Below are positions 9,102 through 18,377 of a stretch of DNA of 64,000 bases, one piece after another (position 1 is the stretch's first letter; the number at the start of each line of letters is the position of its first letter). The stretch covers positions 1 to 64,000 of the forward strand of contig CAMFHE010000028.1 in assembly GCA_945952045.1 (NCBI GenBank), read 5' to 3'. Source of the stretch: an uncultured Rhizobium sp. GTDB lineage: Bacteria; Pseudomonadota; Alphaproteobacteria; Rhizobiales; Rhizobiaceae. The notes beneath the pieces are model-generated. The model was not told the DNA's origin and did no database searches. It saw nothing but the letters and a program-made list of their open reading frames with translations. The translations under genes were made by a program, and so were the position numbers.

Positions 9102-10340
9102 TCACTGCAAAAGCAACAGCGCCGCGATCAGAGCCGGCGACATCACCACCATGCCCAGCTTCATGAACGACCATGCGGTGACATCGAGCCCCTCGCGCCG
9201 GAGCGCGTTGAGCCACAGGATCGTCGCCAGTGAACCGGTGATCGAAAGGTTTGGCCCAAGATCGATGCCGATCAGGACCGCGCCCGCCATGCTGTCGCTC
9301 GCCTGAGCGGCGTGGACGACACCGCCCGCGACGAGGCCGGCAGGCAAATTGTTGACGAGGTTCGACGCAAGCGCAACGACGATCCCGACCAGGGTGACGC
9401 TCGAGTCCGGATAAGCGGACGTCAAGCCCGACAAGAGCGATGCCAGCCATTCGATCAGGCCGGATTTCTCGAGCGCCTCGACGACGACGAACAGTCCGGC
9501 GACAAGCGGCAGAACGCCCCAGGAGACGTGCCTCAGCAGCTTTTGCGGCCCCTTGCGCTCGATCAGGAGAATGACGGTCGTCGACACGACGCCCGCGATG
9601 AATGTCGGCAATCCGAGATCCAGGCCGAAGGCGGAGCAGCCGACCATGAGCACTGCCGTCACGGCCAATGCTGTTCCGGTCAATCTCGCGCTGGTTCCGA
9701 GCGTCTTCGGTTCGGCTGCGCCAAGCGTGTCGGCGGCAAGCGCCGAGCGCTGCGTCCAATAAAGCGCGCCGAAGGTTACAACGATTGCCGCAATCGAAGG
9801 GAGCGTGAATGTGGACAGCCATTTCGTCAGGGACGGCATCGAGCCGTCGCTGAAGATCACGAGATTGGCCGGATTGGAGATGGGCAGAACAAAACTCGCG
9901 GCATTGGCGATGAAGGCGCAGATCAGGAGATAGGGCAGCGGGTCCTTCACCTTCGCCGAGCGGCAGGCGGCGTAAACGGCAGGCGTCAGCACCACCGCCG
10001 TCGCATCGTTGGAGAGAAACACCGTGGTGACGATGCCGACAATGTAGATCAGCACGAAAAGCCGCTTCGATGAACCGCGCGCATGCGACGTTGCAATCGA
10101 CGCCAGCCAATCGAACAGTCCCTCCTGCCGGGCAAGTTCCGACAGCATCATCATGCCGATCAGAAAGAGATAGACGTCAAAACCCTTGGCGATGCCGGTC
10201 CACGCATCGGCATATCCGATGGCGCCGACGGCGAAAAGCAGCACGGCGCCGCCGACGGCCCATATCGCCTCTGGCCAGCCGAACGGACGCAAAACCACGC
10301 CAAACACGGTCAGCGCGGAAATCCCCCAGGTCAAGATCAT
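9102..10340 (-). CDS. ArsB/NhaD-type anion permease
   Basis: A 412-residue inner-membrane protein with about eleven helices and ArsB-family features: GFDVYLFLIGMMMLSELA near residue 54, FLSNDATAVVLTPAVYA near 106 and ISNPANLVIFSDGSMPS near 152. These are the conserved Asn-rich re-entrant segments of arsenite/anion permeases in the ion-transporter superfamily. It could export arsenite or another anion. No arsR, arsC or arsH neighbour is present, so the arsenic role is an inference from family only. It follows an MFS gene by 36 bases on the same strand and is probably co-transcribed with it. Confidence 0.8.
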   Translation of the reverse strand: MILTWGISALTVFGVVLRPFGWPEAIWAVGGAVLLFAVGAIGYADAWTGIAKGFDVYLFLIGMMMLSELARQEGLFDWLASIATSHARGSSKRLFVLIYIVGIVTTVFLSNDATAVVLTPAVYAACRSAKVKDPLPYLLICAFIANAASFVLPISNPANLVIFSDGSMPSLTKWLSTFTLPSIAAIVVTFGALYWTQRSALAADTLGAAEPKTLGTSARLTGTALAVTAVLMVGCSAFGLDLGLPTFIAGVVSTTVILLIERKGPQKLLRHVSWGVLPLVAGLFVVVEALEKSGLIEWLASLLSGLTSAYPDSSVTLVGIVVALASNLVNNLPAGLVAGGVVHAAQASDSMAGAVLIGIDLGPNLSITGSLATILWLNALRREGLDVTAWSFMKLGMVVMSPALIAALLLLQ

Positions 10341-10376
10341 CGTCGTCCGCTCCGCGTCGCTTGAAGAATTCTACCG

Positions 10377-11633
10377 TCAGACCGCGGGACTAACCGATGG
10401 CGTGGAGACATCGTCGCGACCGGCGGACTGTGGCGCAATGCTTTTACGTCCAACGACAAAAGCTGCAAGTGCCAAGATGGCAACGCCGCCATGCACCCAG
10501 TAGGCGAGGCCGTATCCGCCGATATTGGTAAGCCAGCCGGCAACGACATTGCTGAGCGATGCGCCAACACCCTGAACCGTCATGACGGCGGCGAGGCCGA
10601 CGTTGAAGCGGCCGGTTCCCGAAAGAATGCGTTCGGCCGCGATCGGCGTGGCGATACCGATCAGCCCCGCGCCGACGCCGTCAAGGATCTGCACGGGGTA
10701 GATGGCCGCAAAGCTGCTGAACGATCCGGCGATCGCCCCGCGGATCGGCAGGGCGACCAAAGCGATCACGAACACCGCGGCAAGGCCAAAGCGCCGGATC
10801 AGGAACGGTGCGGCCAGCGCCATGGCGATCATCGAAACCTGCGATATGCCGGTGATGATGGCCGTCGTCCTGAAAGGCGTCCCAAGCTGGATCGAAAAAT
10901 CCTGCGCGATCAGCCGGCTCATCGGCGCGTTGCCGAAATGGAAGATCATCAGGGTGACGGCCAGCAGGATAAGGCCCTTGCTGCCGGAAAGGACGGAAAA
11001 GCCGGACGGTCCCGGCGCACCGTCGTCATGGCCCAGCCCACGCGCCACCCGGTGATCGATCTGATCGGGATCGATGGCCGCCACGGCGGCAATCGCCGCG
11101 ACGGCGGTCACGATCATCAGGCCGATCACCCCGTTGATGCCGAGCATGGTGGTGACGAGATAGATGCCGGCCAGGGAAAACACATTGCCGACGTGGTTCC
11201 AGAACTCGTTTCTGGAAACCTGCCGGGAAAATGCTTTTTCGCCGACGAGCCCAAGCGTCAGGCCCATGAGGGCCGGGCCTATGATCGCGCCGACGACGGC
11301 GGTTGCGGACTGGCCGCCGAAGACCGACCAGTTGTTTGGCGTGAACAGCGTCCACAGCGCGGCCGCGGTGACCAACACGACCGGGACGACGATCAAGGCG
11401 CGCTTGTATCGCGAGGCGTCGACCCAGGCGCCGAACAGCGGCGTGGCCACCATTCCGAGCACGCCGCCGATCGTCGCCAGCATGCCCAAGGTCATCGGCT
11501 GCCACCCGTGCGTGGCGAGAAACCCGTCGAGGAACGGCCCGAGGCCATCGCGCGCGTCGGCGAGAAAGAAGTTCAGAACGGCAAGCGCCGCAAGCGAGCG
11601 GCCGGCAATATGAGGGGAATGAGAGCGCCGCAT
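10377..11633 (-). CDS. MFS transporter
   Basis: A 418-residue protein with twelve predicted helices. After helix 2 the loop reads GAWVDASRYKRALIV, the MFS motif A position (G-x3-D-x2-R-x-K/R), and a central cytoplasmic loop (DPDQIDHRVARG, near 195) joins the halves. It begins MRRSHSPHIAGRS before helix 1. It is upstream of the ArsB-type permease on the same strand. The pair suggests a toxic-anion or organo-arsenical efflux unit, but the substrate cannot be read from sequence. Confidence 0.8.
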   Translation of the reverse strand: MRRSHSPHIAGRSLAALAVLNFFLADARDGLGPFLDGFLATHGWQPMTLGMLATIGGVLGMVATPLFGAWVDASRYKRALIVVPVVLVTAAALWTLFTPNNWSVFGGQSATAVVGAIIGPALMGLTLGLVGEKAFSRQVSRNEFWNHVGNVFSLAGIYLVTTMLGINGVIGLMIVTAVAAIAAVAAIDPDQIDHRVARGLGHDDGAPGPSGFSVLSGSKGLILLAVTLMIFHFGNAPMSRLIAQDFSIQLGTPFRTTAIITGISQVSMIAMALAAPFLIRRFGLAAVFVIALVALPIRGAIAGSFSSFAAIYPVQILDGVGAGLIGIATPIAAERILSGTGRFNVGLAAVMTVQGVGASLSNVVAGWLTNIGGYGLAYWVHGGVAILALAAFVVGRKSIAPQSAGRDDVSTPSVSPAV

Positions 11634-11764
11634 GCCTGTCTCCGACAGAGTGTAAGGATGGGAACGTGTAGCGATGGCCGCCGTAAACGGCGGGTGGGCG
11701 CGGCGAGTTCCACGCCCATGCGCCCACCCCGGAAATATCGTCTGCCGGCAGCCCCACCGGCGCT

Positions 11765-12262
11765 TTACGGTTTCAGCTGCTTGAGCATCTCCAGCGGGCC
11801 ATGATGAGGCGGCCTGCCTGCCGGGCCGAGCGTTTCCGTGCGTCCGTCCTCATGGACGATATAGCTGCCACGCACAAAGCCGTCGTCGAAGCGACCCTGT
11901 ACCGTCACGGTTTCGTTGGCGGCGACGAGCTTGCCGCCCTCGCCTTCCGGACCGGTTTCGACGAGCGCGCGTCCGCTGGCGTCCTGGACGACGAACTTGT
12001 TGCCGAAGATCTCTGCAACCTTGCCCTTGACGGTGACCAGACTGTCATCCGCCATCGCGGTGATCGCCACGGGGTTCATGGGCGCCATCTCGACGCTCGG
12101 TCGCGCGAGCTTCATCGCGCCTGCGCCACCGGCAAGGCCGAGGACGAGAATGCCGAGCGCCGCCATGCCGAAAGTGACGGTATGCCGGCGTCCGGCCGGG
12201 CGCTGGTGAGATATGTTCGAAGCGCTGCCATGCTGCGTGTCGGGGGTGTCGGAATTTGACAT
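11765..12262 (-). CDS. exported OB-fold (BOF-like) protein
   Basis: A 165-residue protein with a basic and polar cytoplasmic tail, one hydrophobic segment (residues about 30-52) and a periplasmic domain. That domain has the strand pattern of bacterial OB-fold proteins (VTVKGKVAEIFGNKFVVQDASGRALVETGP), ending in a His/Pro-rich tail. I start at 12262 because AGGAG lies eight bases upstream. It is divergent from a two-component system across 134 bases. This recalls YgiW-like OB-fold proteins next to QseBC/PreAB-type regulators, so it may be a target of, or a sensor partner for, that system. Confidence 0.7.
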   Translation of the reverse strand: MSNSDTPDTQHGSASNISHQRPAGRRHTVTFGMAALGILVLGLAGGAGAMKLARPSVEMAPMNPVAITAMADDSLVTVKGKVAEIFGNKFVVQDASGRALVETGPEGEGGKLVAANETVTVQGRFDDGFVRGSYIVHEDGRTETLGPAGRPPHHGPLEMLKQLKP

Positions 12263-12396
12263 CGAAGTCTCCTGTTGTTTCTGACTGGTCCTTTTTATCG
12301 AACCCACCCCGCCAACAGGCTGAACAATCCGGTTCAGTTTGAGTTAAGCCGAAAACCCGTAAAAGCAGGCACTCAAATCTGGATCGGACCCTCCAA

Positions 12397-13059
12397 ATGC
12401 GCGTACTTCTCGTCGAGGACGACGGCGATCTCTCCAGCCGTATCGCCGCAACGCTGCGACTGGAAAGCTTCGTCGTCGATATCGCGCGCAATGGCGAGGA
12501 TGCCCAGCATGCTGGGCTGACGGAAATCTTCGATGTCGCCGTCCTCGATCTCGGCCTCCCGAAGATCGACGGCGTCTCCGTGCTGAAATCGTGGCGGGAA
12601 GCCGGCCGCTCCTTGCCGGTCCTGATCCTCACGGCCCGCGACGGCTGGCCCGAAAAAGTGGCGAGCTTCAAAGCGGGCGCCGACGATTTCCTGACCAAGC
12701 CCTTCAAGATCGAAGAGCTCGTTCTTCGGCTGCGCGCGCTGATGAGGCGCGCCAACGGTCATGCCAGCGCAAAAATCGTATGCGGTCCCCTCACCTTCGA
12801 TGCCCAGTTGGGCACGTTCGAGCGCGACGGCATGCCGTTGAAGCTCACGGCCCTGGAATGGCGGGTGCTGTCCTGCCTCATTCTCCGAAACGAGACGGTC
12901 ATCGAGCGGCGCGAATTGATGGAAAGGGTTTATGACGGCGATGCGGAGGTGGACTCGAATTCGATCGAAGTCATCATCGCCCGCCTGCGCCGCAAAATCG
13001 GCGCCGACCATATCGAGACCGTGCGCGGGCGCGGCTATATGCTGACGGCGTCCTCATGA
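12397..13059 (+). CDS. OmpR/PhoP-type response regulator
   Basis: A 220-residue cytosolic regulator. The receiver domain (1-115) has the acidic pair EDDGD at 8-12, the phospho-acceptor Asp in AVLDLGLPKIDG (near 51), Thr in LTARD and Lys in LTKPFK. The C-terminal winged helix (about 128-218) carries LTALEWRVLSCLI and the RRKIGADHIETVRGRGYML wing. It overlaps the histidine kinase by four bases (ATGA), so the pair is translationally coupled. The resemblance is to PhoP/QseB. Divergent transcription from the OB-fold gene suggests shared control of the intergenic region. Confidence 0.92.
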   Translation: MRVLLVEDDGDLSSRIAATLRLESFVVDIARNGEDAQHAGLTEIFDVAVLDLGLPKIDGVSVLKSWREAGRSLPVLILTARDGWPEKVASFKAGADDFLTKPFKIEELVLRLRALMRRANGHASAKIVCGPLTFDAQLGTFERDGMPLKLTALEWRVLSCLILRNETVIERRELMERVYDGDAEVDSNSIEVIIARLRRKIGADHIETVRGRGYMLTASS

Positions 13060-14423
13060 GGATCGGACCATTCCTGCAACGCTCGACGATATCAGGACGA
13101 TTGACGGCGTTTTCCGCGGTCTTCATCGCGGCAGCCGTGGTGGTCGCTTCCGCGACGCTCTGGCTTATCGTGGCGAATGTCGTGCGGGAGCAGATCGATC
13201 AGCGCCTCGACGTGCAGATCCAGGCGCTGCGGGGAGCCTTGACGCCGGGGCCTGACGGAACGGTGGCCTTGTCCACCCAGCTCGACGGACCTCCCTTCGA
13301 CAGACCGGCATCCGGATGGTTCTGGCAGATAACCGGAGACGGCATCAGGCTCGGTTCCCGCTCGCTCGCCGGCGGTACGATCGAGACCCCGGGCAAGGCG
13401 TTCGAGTGGCGTCAATTGCTTGACGGAATGCCCCGGCATGGCGATTCCGCAGAATTTGGCGGGCAGGAACTGCACACGCGGACGATGCAGGCGTCGGTCG
13501 ACGGGAAGATCGTGACGATTACCGCGACCGCGCCGCGAACGGCCTTGACCGGCCCGGCCTTTCGGTCGCTCATATGGCTTCTCGGGGCGATGTTTCTGCT
13601 GGGCGGCAGTCTCCTGCTCGGCACCGTCCTGCAAGTTCGATTTGGCCTTCGCCCGCTTCGCATGCTGAGCGCCGACATCGAAGCCGTCTTGCAGGGCCGG
13701 CGATCGGCGGTGCGGCAACCCGATGTTCACGAGCTTCAGCCGATCGCGTCGGAGATCAACCGGCTGATCGATCAAAACACGCAGCGTCTCGTCGAAACCC
13801 GGCTGCACTTCGCCAACATGGCGCATGGCCTGAAGACACCGGTCGCGAGCCTGATGCTTGCGCTCAACGACGGAAACGATGCCGATGGCAGCATCAGGCA
13901 GCTCACGGAGCGCATCGACAAGCGCATTCGCCATCACCTTGCCGACGGCAGGCGGGCGAGCGCCGGCGACGGCCTGTCCTCGGTTTCGCTCATCAGGCCG
14001 CGCCTTGACGACCTGATCCTGGCGCTCGGGCGGATATATGCCGACAAGAGGGTTTCGGTCGCCTGCGATGTGGAGCCGAGGCTTGCGGTGCGTTGCACGC
14101 CGGACGATTTTGACGAGATCTTTGGAAACATCCTCGACAACGCCTTCAAATGGGCGGCCGGGAACATTTCGGTCTCCGCGCAGGTCAACGGTCTGCTCGC
14201 CACGATACGCATCGGCGACGATGGCGCGGGAATGCCGGAATCACGAATCGAGGACGCGTTCCGGCCCGGGCTTCGCCTCGACGAGGCGATCGCCGGCGAC
14301 GGCTTCGGATTGAGCATCTCGAAAGAGCTTGCCGAGCTTTACGGCGGCCGGATCGCCATCGCGCCGGCAAAGCCAGGTTTGACGGTCGAAGTGACTTTAC
14401 CGGCCGCTCCGCACGCCGCCTGA
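13056..14423 (+). CDS. sensor histidine kinase
   Basis: A 455-residue inner-membrane kinase with two membrane helices (about 16-42 and 170-196) flanking a periplasmic sensor domain. The dimerisation helix carries the H-box (FANMAHGLKTPVASL, His near 256). The ATPase domain carries the N-box (NILDNAFKWA), a DDGAGMP G1 box and GDGFGLSISKELAELYGG as G2. It overlaps the response regulator by four bases. The H-box sequence HGLKTP is like PhoQ/QseC-type kinases. The stimulus is not known. Confidence 0.92.
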   Translation: MRIGPFLQRSTISGRLTAFSAVFIAAAVVVASATLWLIVANVVREQIDQRLDVQIQALRGALTPGPDGTVALSTQLDGPPFDRPASGWFWQITGDGIRLGSRSLAGGTIETPGKAFEWRQLLDGMPRHGDSAEFGGQELHTRTMQASVDGKIVTITATAPRTALTGPAFRSLIWLLGAMFLLGGSLLLGTVLQVRFGLRPLRMLSADIEAVLQGRRSAVRQPDVHELQPIASEINRLIDQNTQRLVETRLHFANMAHGLKTPVASLMLALNDGNDADGSIRQLTERIDKRIRHHLADGRRASAGDGLSSVSLIRPRLDDLILALGRIYADKRVSVACDVEPRLAVRCTPDDFDEIFGNILDNAFKWAAGNISVSAQVNGLLATIRIGDDGAGMPESRIEDAFRPGLRLDEAIAGDGFGLSISKELAELYGGRIAIAPAKPGLTVEVTLPAAPHAA

Positions 14424-14531
14424 CGACCCCGCCCTTCCCGTCGGTTCCCGCCGCCGGCAAGCCGGAGCGATCTCACCTTCGTCGACGACGAGCGCGGCGC
14501 GGGGATAAGGGCGTTGCCGGAGGCATGCCGA

Positions 14532-14777
14532 TCACCCCCCGACCAGCCGGGGTAGCAGGAATATCTCGGCATCCCCCGGCAGCGTCTTCGACCAGGTGTC
14601 GCGATAGATGGTTCCGTTTATCGCCACGGCGATGCCCTTGTCCAGGAGCGGCTGGATACCGGGGAACTGCTCGCCCAGTTTTTTGAACAGTTCCCGGATG
14701 TCCTTCGCTTCGATTTCGATTTTGCTGTGACCCTCTGCTGCCGTGGCGAGAGCCCCCCAGAGCGTCACCTCGACCAT
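14532..14777 (-). CDS. MoaD/ThiS-like ubiquitin-fold protein
   Basis: An 81-residue protein with the beta-grasp pattern of MoaD/ThiS and the required C-terminal Gly-Gly (LLPRLVGG). Such proteins carry a thiocarboxylate for molybdopterin dithiolene synthesis or another sulfur transfer. Its ATG overlaps the stop of the molybdenum-hydroxylase large subunit (TAATG), making it the last gene of that operon. This placement suggests a sulfur-carrier dedicated to the cofactor of the adjacent enzyme, but that is inference. Confidence 0.8.
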   Translation of the reverse strand: MVEVTLWGALATAAEGHSKIEIEAKDIRELFKKLGEQFPGIQPLLDKGIAVAINGTIYRDTWSKTLPGDAEIFLLPRLVGG

Positions 14778-17038
14778 TATGTCCTCTCGGCGTCCAGGGC
14801 CGCGAGGATGCGCGGCGGCGACATGGGAATGTGCTGCATTCTCACGCCGACCGCGTTGGAGACGGCGTTCGCCACCGCGGCAAGCGGCGGTACGATGGAG
14901 GTCTCGCCGACCCCGCGCACGCCATAGGGATGATTCGGGTTCGGGATCTCCAGAATCTGCGTATCGATCATCGGCAGATCGGAGCACACGGGAATACGGT
15001 AGTCGAGGAAGCCGGCATTCTGCAGCCGGCCATCCTTGCCGTAGATGTATTCCTCGTTGAGCGCCCAACCGATCCCTTGCGCGGCGCCGCCCTGATATTG
15101 TCCTTCGACATAGGTCGGATGGACGGCCTTGCCAGCGTCCTGGACGACGGTGTAGCGCAAAACCTTGGTCGCGCCGGTTTCGGGATCGACCTCGATATCG
15201 CAGATATGCGTGGCGAAGGACACACCGGCGCCATCGGCCACGATCTCGCTATGGCCGGCGATCGGCCCGCCCGTGGTGCCGGATGCGGCGGCGATCTCCT
15301 TCAGGGAAAGCCTGGGGAGGTTTCCATGGGTGTCGCCCTTTGCAACGGCGTGGCCCTTTTCCCAGGCCACGTCCTCGACCTGGATATCCCACATCTGCGC
15401 GGCGCGTTCGCGGAGAATCCTGATCGCGTTGCGTGCCGCGGAAATGGTCGCCATCGAGGACGAGAAAGTGCCACGGCTACCGTCGGTCATGTCGTTATAG
15501 CCGAGGCTCGATGTGTCCGCCACGATTGCCCGGACGCAGGAATAGTCGATGCCAAGCTCTTCTGCGGCGACCAGCGAAAGCGAAGCCCGCGAACCGCCCA
15601 CATCGACCGTTCCGACAGCCAGCGAAACAGTGCCGTCCATGCCGATATTCAGGTCGGTGCATGTCTGCCCGCCGAAGTTGAACCAGAAGCCGCAGGCCAT
15701 GCCGCGCCCCTGGTTCTTGCCAAGCGGCGCTTTCATATGCGGGTGGTTCTTCACCGCCTCCAGGGTCGGCCCGATGCCGATGGGACCGTAGACCGGTCCG
15801 TAGGAAGCGCGCGTCCCTTCCTGGGCGGCATTCTGGATGCGAAAATCGACCGGATCGATACCGATCTTGCCGGCAAGTTCATCGATGGCGCTTTCCACCG
15901 CAAACGCCGCCATCGGCGCCGAAGGCGCGCGGTATGCCGCCGTCTTTGGCCGGTTGACCAGCACCTCGTAACCGACGGTCCTGACATTCTCCAGCTTGTA
16001 GCAGGCAAAAGCGGTCATCGCGCCCGTTTCGGCCCAGGCTCCCGCATAGGGGCCGCAGGAATAGCGCAGCGTCGCATCGGCCGCCACGATCGTTCCGTCC
16101 TTCGTCGCGCCGATCTTCACGTCGATCGAGGTGGCGCTCGTCGGGCCGGAGGCGCGAAACACCTCGTCGCGGGTCATCACCAGCTTGACCGGCCTGCCGG
16201 CCTTGCGCGAAAGCGCCAATGCCACCGGTTCGGCCCAGACATGCGTCTTGCCGCCGAAGCCGCCGCCGATTTCGGAGGACGTCACCCGCAGCCTCGACGC
16301 TTCCAGCCCAAGCAACTGGGCGCAGTGCTGGCGATAGACGAAGTGGCCCTGCGTGCAGACCCAGAGATCCGCCGTACCGTCTGAATTGACGTTGGCGACG
16401 CAGGCATGCGGCTCGATATAGCCCTGATGCGTCTGCTCGGTCCTGAATGTCCGCTCGACGACGAACTCCGCTTTCGCCATGCCGGCATCGACATCGCCAT
16501 GGCCAAACTGGCTGCGCATGCACACGTTCGATGGCCGGTCGGACTTCGGATCGAGGCCCGATGTCGTCATCGCCTCGTTGACGAGCGGCGCGCCGGGGGC
16601 GAACGCCGCGTCGACATCGGTGACATGGGGCAGAATTTCGTACTCGACCTCGATGAGCTTGAGCGCCTGCCTTGCAACGCGCGCGTCGATCGCCGCCACG
16701 GCGGCCACGGCGTGGCCGTCATACAGCGCCTTCGCGCGCGCCATGCAGTTGTCGAGAATGTCGTACATGGCGGCGTCGCCATTGGTCAGGTCGGGCAGGT
16801 CCGCCGCCGTGACGATGGCCTTCACGCCGGGAAGCGCCGCCGCCTTGCTCGTGTCGATCTTGCGAATGACCGCGTGCGCATGCGGGCTGCGCAGGATCTT
16901 GCCGACCAGTTGACCCGGCATGTTGAAGTCGGCGCCGTAGCGTGCGCGCCCGGTCACCTTGTCGACCCCGTCGGGCCGGACGGGACGCGTGCCGACGGAC
17001 GTGAAGCTGCGCTTCGAATGGCTGGGATTGAAGTTCAC
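14777..17038 (-). CDS. xanthine dehydrogenase-family molybdopterin-binding subunit
   Basis: A 753-residue large subunit. The N-terminal hammerhead-like domain (about 15-125: TRPVRPDGVDKVTGRARYGADFNMPG) is followed by the molybdopterin domain with EIGGGFGGKTHVWAEP near 258. The C-terminal GVRGVGETSIVPPLAAVANAV carries the catalytic Glu in the GxGE motif. The CO-dehydrogenase active-site loop AYxCSFR is absent (AYRAPSAP here), so it is not a form-I CO dehydrogenase. It should hydroxylate an aldehyde or N-heterocycle, together with the FeS and FAD subunits encoded just upstream. Substrate unknown. Confidence 0.9.
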   Translation of the reverse strand: MNFNPSHSKRSFTSVGTRPVRPDGVDKVTGRARYGADFNMPGQLVGKILRSPHAHAVIRKIDTSKAAALPGVKAIVTAADLPDLTNGDAAMYDILDNCMARAKALYDGHAVAAVAAIDARVARQALKLIEVEYEILPHVTDVDAAFAPGAPLVNEAMTTSGLDPKSDRPSNVCMRSQFGHGDVDAGMAKAEFVVERTFRTEQTHQGYIEPHACVANVNSDGTADLWVCTQGHFVYRQHCAQLLGLEASRLRVTSSEIGGGFGGKTHVWAEPVALALSRKAGRPVKLVMTRDEVFRASGPTSATSIDVKIGATKDGTIVAADATLRYSCGPYAGAWAETGAMTAFACYKLENVRTVGYEVLVNRPKTAAYRAPSAPMAAFAVESAIDELAGKIGIDPVDFRIQNAAQEGTRASYGPVYGPIGIGPTLEAVKNHPHMKAPLGKNQGRGMACGFWFNFGGQTCTDLNIGMDGTVSLAVGTVDVGGSRASLSLVAAEELGIDYSCVRAIVADTSSLGYNDMTDGSRGTFSSSMATISAARNAIRILRERAAQMWDIQVEDVAWEKGHAVAKGDTHGNLPRLSLKEIAAASGTTGGPIAGHSEIVADGAGVSFATHICDIEVDPETGATKVLRYTVVQDAGKAVHPTYVEGQYQGGAAQGIGWALNEEYIYGKDGRLQNAGFLDYRIPVCSDLPMIDTQILEIPNPNHPYGVRGVGETSIVPPLAAVANAVSNAVGVRMQHIPMSPPRILAALDAERT

Positions 17039-17040
17039 GA

Positions 17041-17517
17041 TCAGGCTCCTCTCATAACGCCTGCGGCGTCCAGGACGGCGCGCACGATCTTGTCATAGCC
17101 TGTGCATCGACAGAGATTTCCGGCAAGGCCGAAGCGGACTTCCTCTTCTGTCGGATCCGGGTTGCGGGCAAGCAGGTCCTTGGCCGCGATGAGAAATCCG
17201 GGGGTACAGATCCCGCATTGCAAGGCGGCATGCTCAAGGAACTTCTGCTGCAGCGGATGCAGCCTGTCGCCCAAGGCCATTCCCTCGACGGTCTCGACCC
17301 GCCGGCCTTGCGCCTCGGCCCCCAGCACCAGACAGGAGCAAACCAGGCGATCGTCGAACATGACGCTGCAGGCGCCGCAATCACCCGTGCCGCAGCCTTC
17401 CTTGGCGCCCATCAGGCCCAGCCGGTCGCGCAGCACGTCGAGCAGCGTCTCGTCCGCGTGGCAAAGAAACTCGGAGCCGTCGCCGTTGATGGTTGTTGAA
17501 ACTGCAATCCCTGCCAT
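17041..17517 (-). CDS. (2Fe-2S)-binding small subunit of molybdenum hydroxylase
   Basis: A 158-residue protein with two [2Fe-2S] domains. The plant-type ferredoxin half has GCGTGDCGACSV with a fourth Cys downstream (LVCSCLV). The helical half has LQCGICTPGFL and GNLCRCTGYDKIV. All eight cluster cysteines are therefore present. It passes electrons from the molybdenum site to FAD. Its ATG overlaps the stop of the FAD subunit, and two bases separate it from the large subunit. Confidence 0.93.
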   Translation of the reverse strand: MAGIAVSTTINGDGSEFLCHADETLLDVLRDRLGLMGAKEGCGTGDCGACSVMFDDRLVCSCLVLGAEAQGRRVETVEGMALGDRLHPLQQKFLEHAALQCGICTPGFLIAAKDLLARNPDPTEEEVRFGLAGNLCRCTGYDKIVRAVLDAAGVMRGA

Positions 17518-18377
17518 TATTCTCGTCCTGCTCGTTCATAGGCGGTGAGTGCGACGCGCTTGGCCAGCACGCCGGCGACTTTTTTCCGGAATTCGACCGT
17601 GCCGCGCTTGTCGTCGATGGGACGGCAGGCGTCTGTGCATATTTCGGCAAGGCGTTCGAGCGTTGCGTCGTCCAGGCGCGAACCGACGAGACATTCGGCC
17701 GCTTCGGCGACAAGAAGCACGGTCGGCGCGGCAGCGCCAAGGGCAACGCGCGCCGTCTTGACGGTTCCGTTTTCATCGACGGTGAGATTGACGGCGGCGC
17801 TGACGACGGCGATGTCCATTTCGGTGCGCGGCGTAAAGCGCTGATAGGCGTCGCCGGAACGGGGCGGTCGCTTGTCGAGCAGAATAGCCTCGACGATTTC
17901 ACCCGGCGCCAGCGATGTTCTGCCGGGACCGACCGGCACATCCTCGACCGCAATGGTACGCGAACCGGCCGCTCCTCTGACGAGCGCCTTTGCGCCGGCC
18001 GCAACCAGCGCCGGCACGCTGTCGGCCGCCGGAGAGGCATTGCAGAGGTTTCCGGCGATGGTGCAGCGTCCCTGCACCTGCTTGGAGCCGATGAGGTTCG
18101 CCCCCTCGACCACGCCCGGCCAGGCGCGCCGCAGCGCGGCGTTTTCGCCGAGAACCGCGCAAGGCACAGCGGCGCCGATGACGAAGCCTTCGTCATTTTC
18201 AACGATGCGTCCCAAGGCCTCGATGGCCTTGATGTCGACGATCAGGTCGGGCTCGACAAAGCCGCCCTTCATTCTGACCAGCAGGTCGCTGCCGCCGGCC
18301 AGGATTGCCGCCCTGCCCGACGCTTCGGCCAGCAGGCCAACGGCGTCCTCCAGTGAATCTGGACGAATATAGCGCAA
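17517..18377 (-). CDS. FAD-binding medium subunit of molybdenum hydroxylase
   Basis: A 286-residue protein with the two flavin-contact segments of the CoxM/CutM family: AILAGGSDLLVRMKGG near residue 25 and TIAGNLCNASPAADSVPAL near 100. I place the start at TTG 18377, because GAGGAG lies just upstream and the family begins at this point (LRYIRPDS). It is the first gene of a four-gene operon (FAD, FeS, Mo subunits, MoaD-like). Transcription starts in the 325-base gap toward the HD-GYP gene. Confidence 0.9.
   Translation of the reverse strand: MRYIRPDSLEDAVGLLAEASGRAAILAGGSDLLVRMKGGFVEPDLIVDIKAIEALGRIVENDEGFVIGAAVPCAVLGENAALRRAWPGVVEGANLIGSKQVQGRCTIAGNLCNASPAADSVPALVAAGAKALVRGAAGSRTIAVEDVPVGPGRTSLAPGEIVEAILLDKRPPRSGDAYQRFTPRTEMDIAVVSAAVNLTVDENGTVKTARVALGAAAPTVLLVAEAAECLVGSRLDDATLERLAEICTDACRPIDDKRGTVEFRKKVAGVLAKRVALTAYERAGRE

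Noticed and set aside
10491..11804. 437-codon plus-strand open frame
   Set aside because: Antisense to the MFS gene and of low complexity.
14831..16384. 517-codon plus-strand open frame
   Set aside because: Antisense to the molybdenum-hydroxylase large subunit.
14777..18377. link between the molybdenum hydroxylase and the N-demethylase locus as one purine pathway
   Set aside because: They are 16 kb apart, share no visible regulatory motif, and the large subunit's substrate is unknown; treating it as a dedicated xanthine dehydrogenase is not supported.
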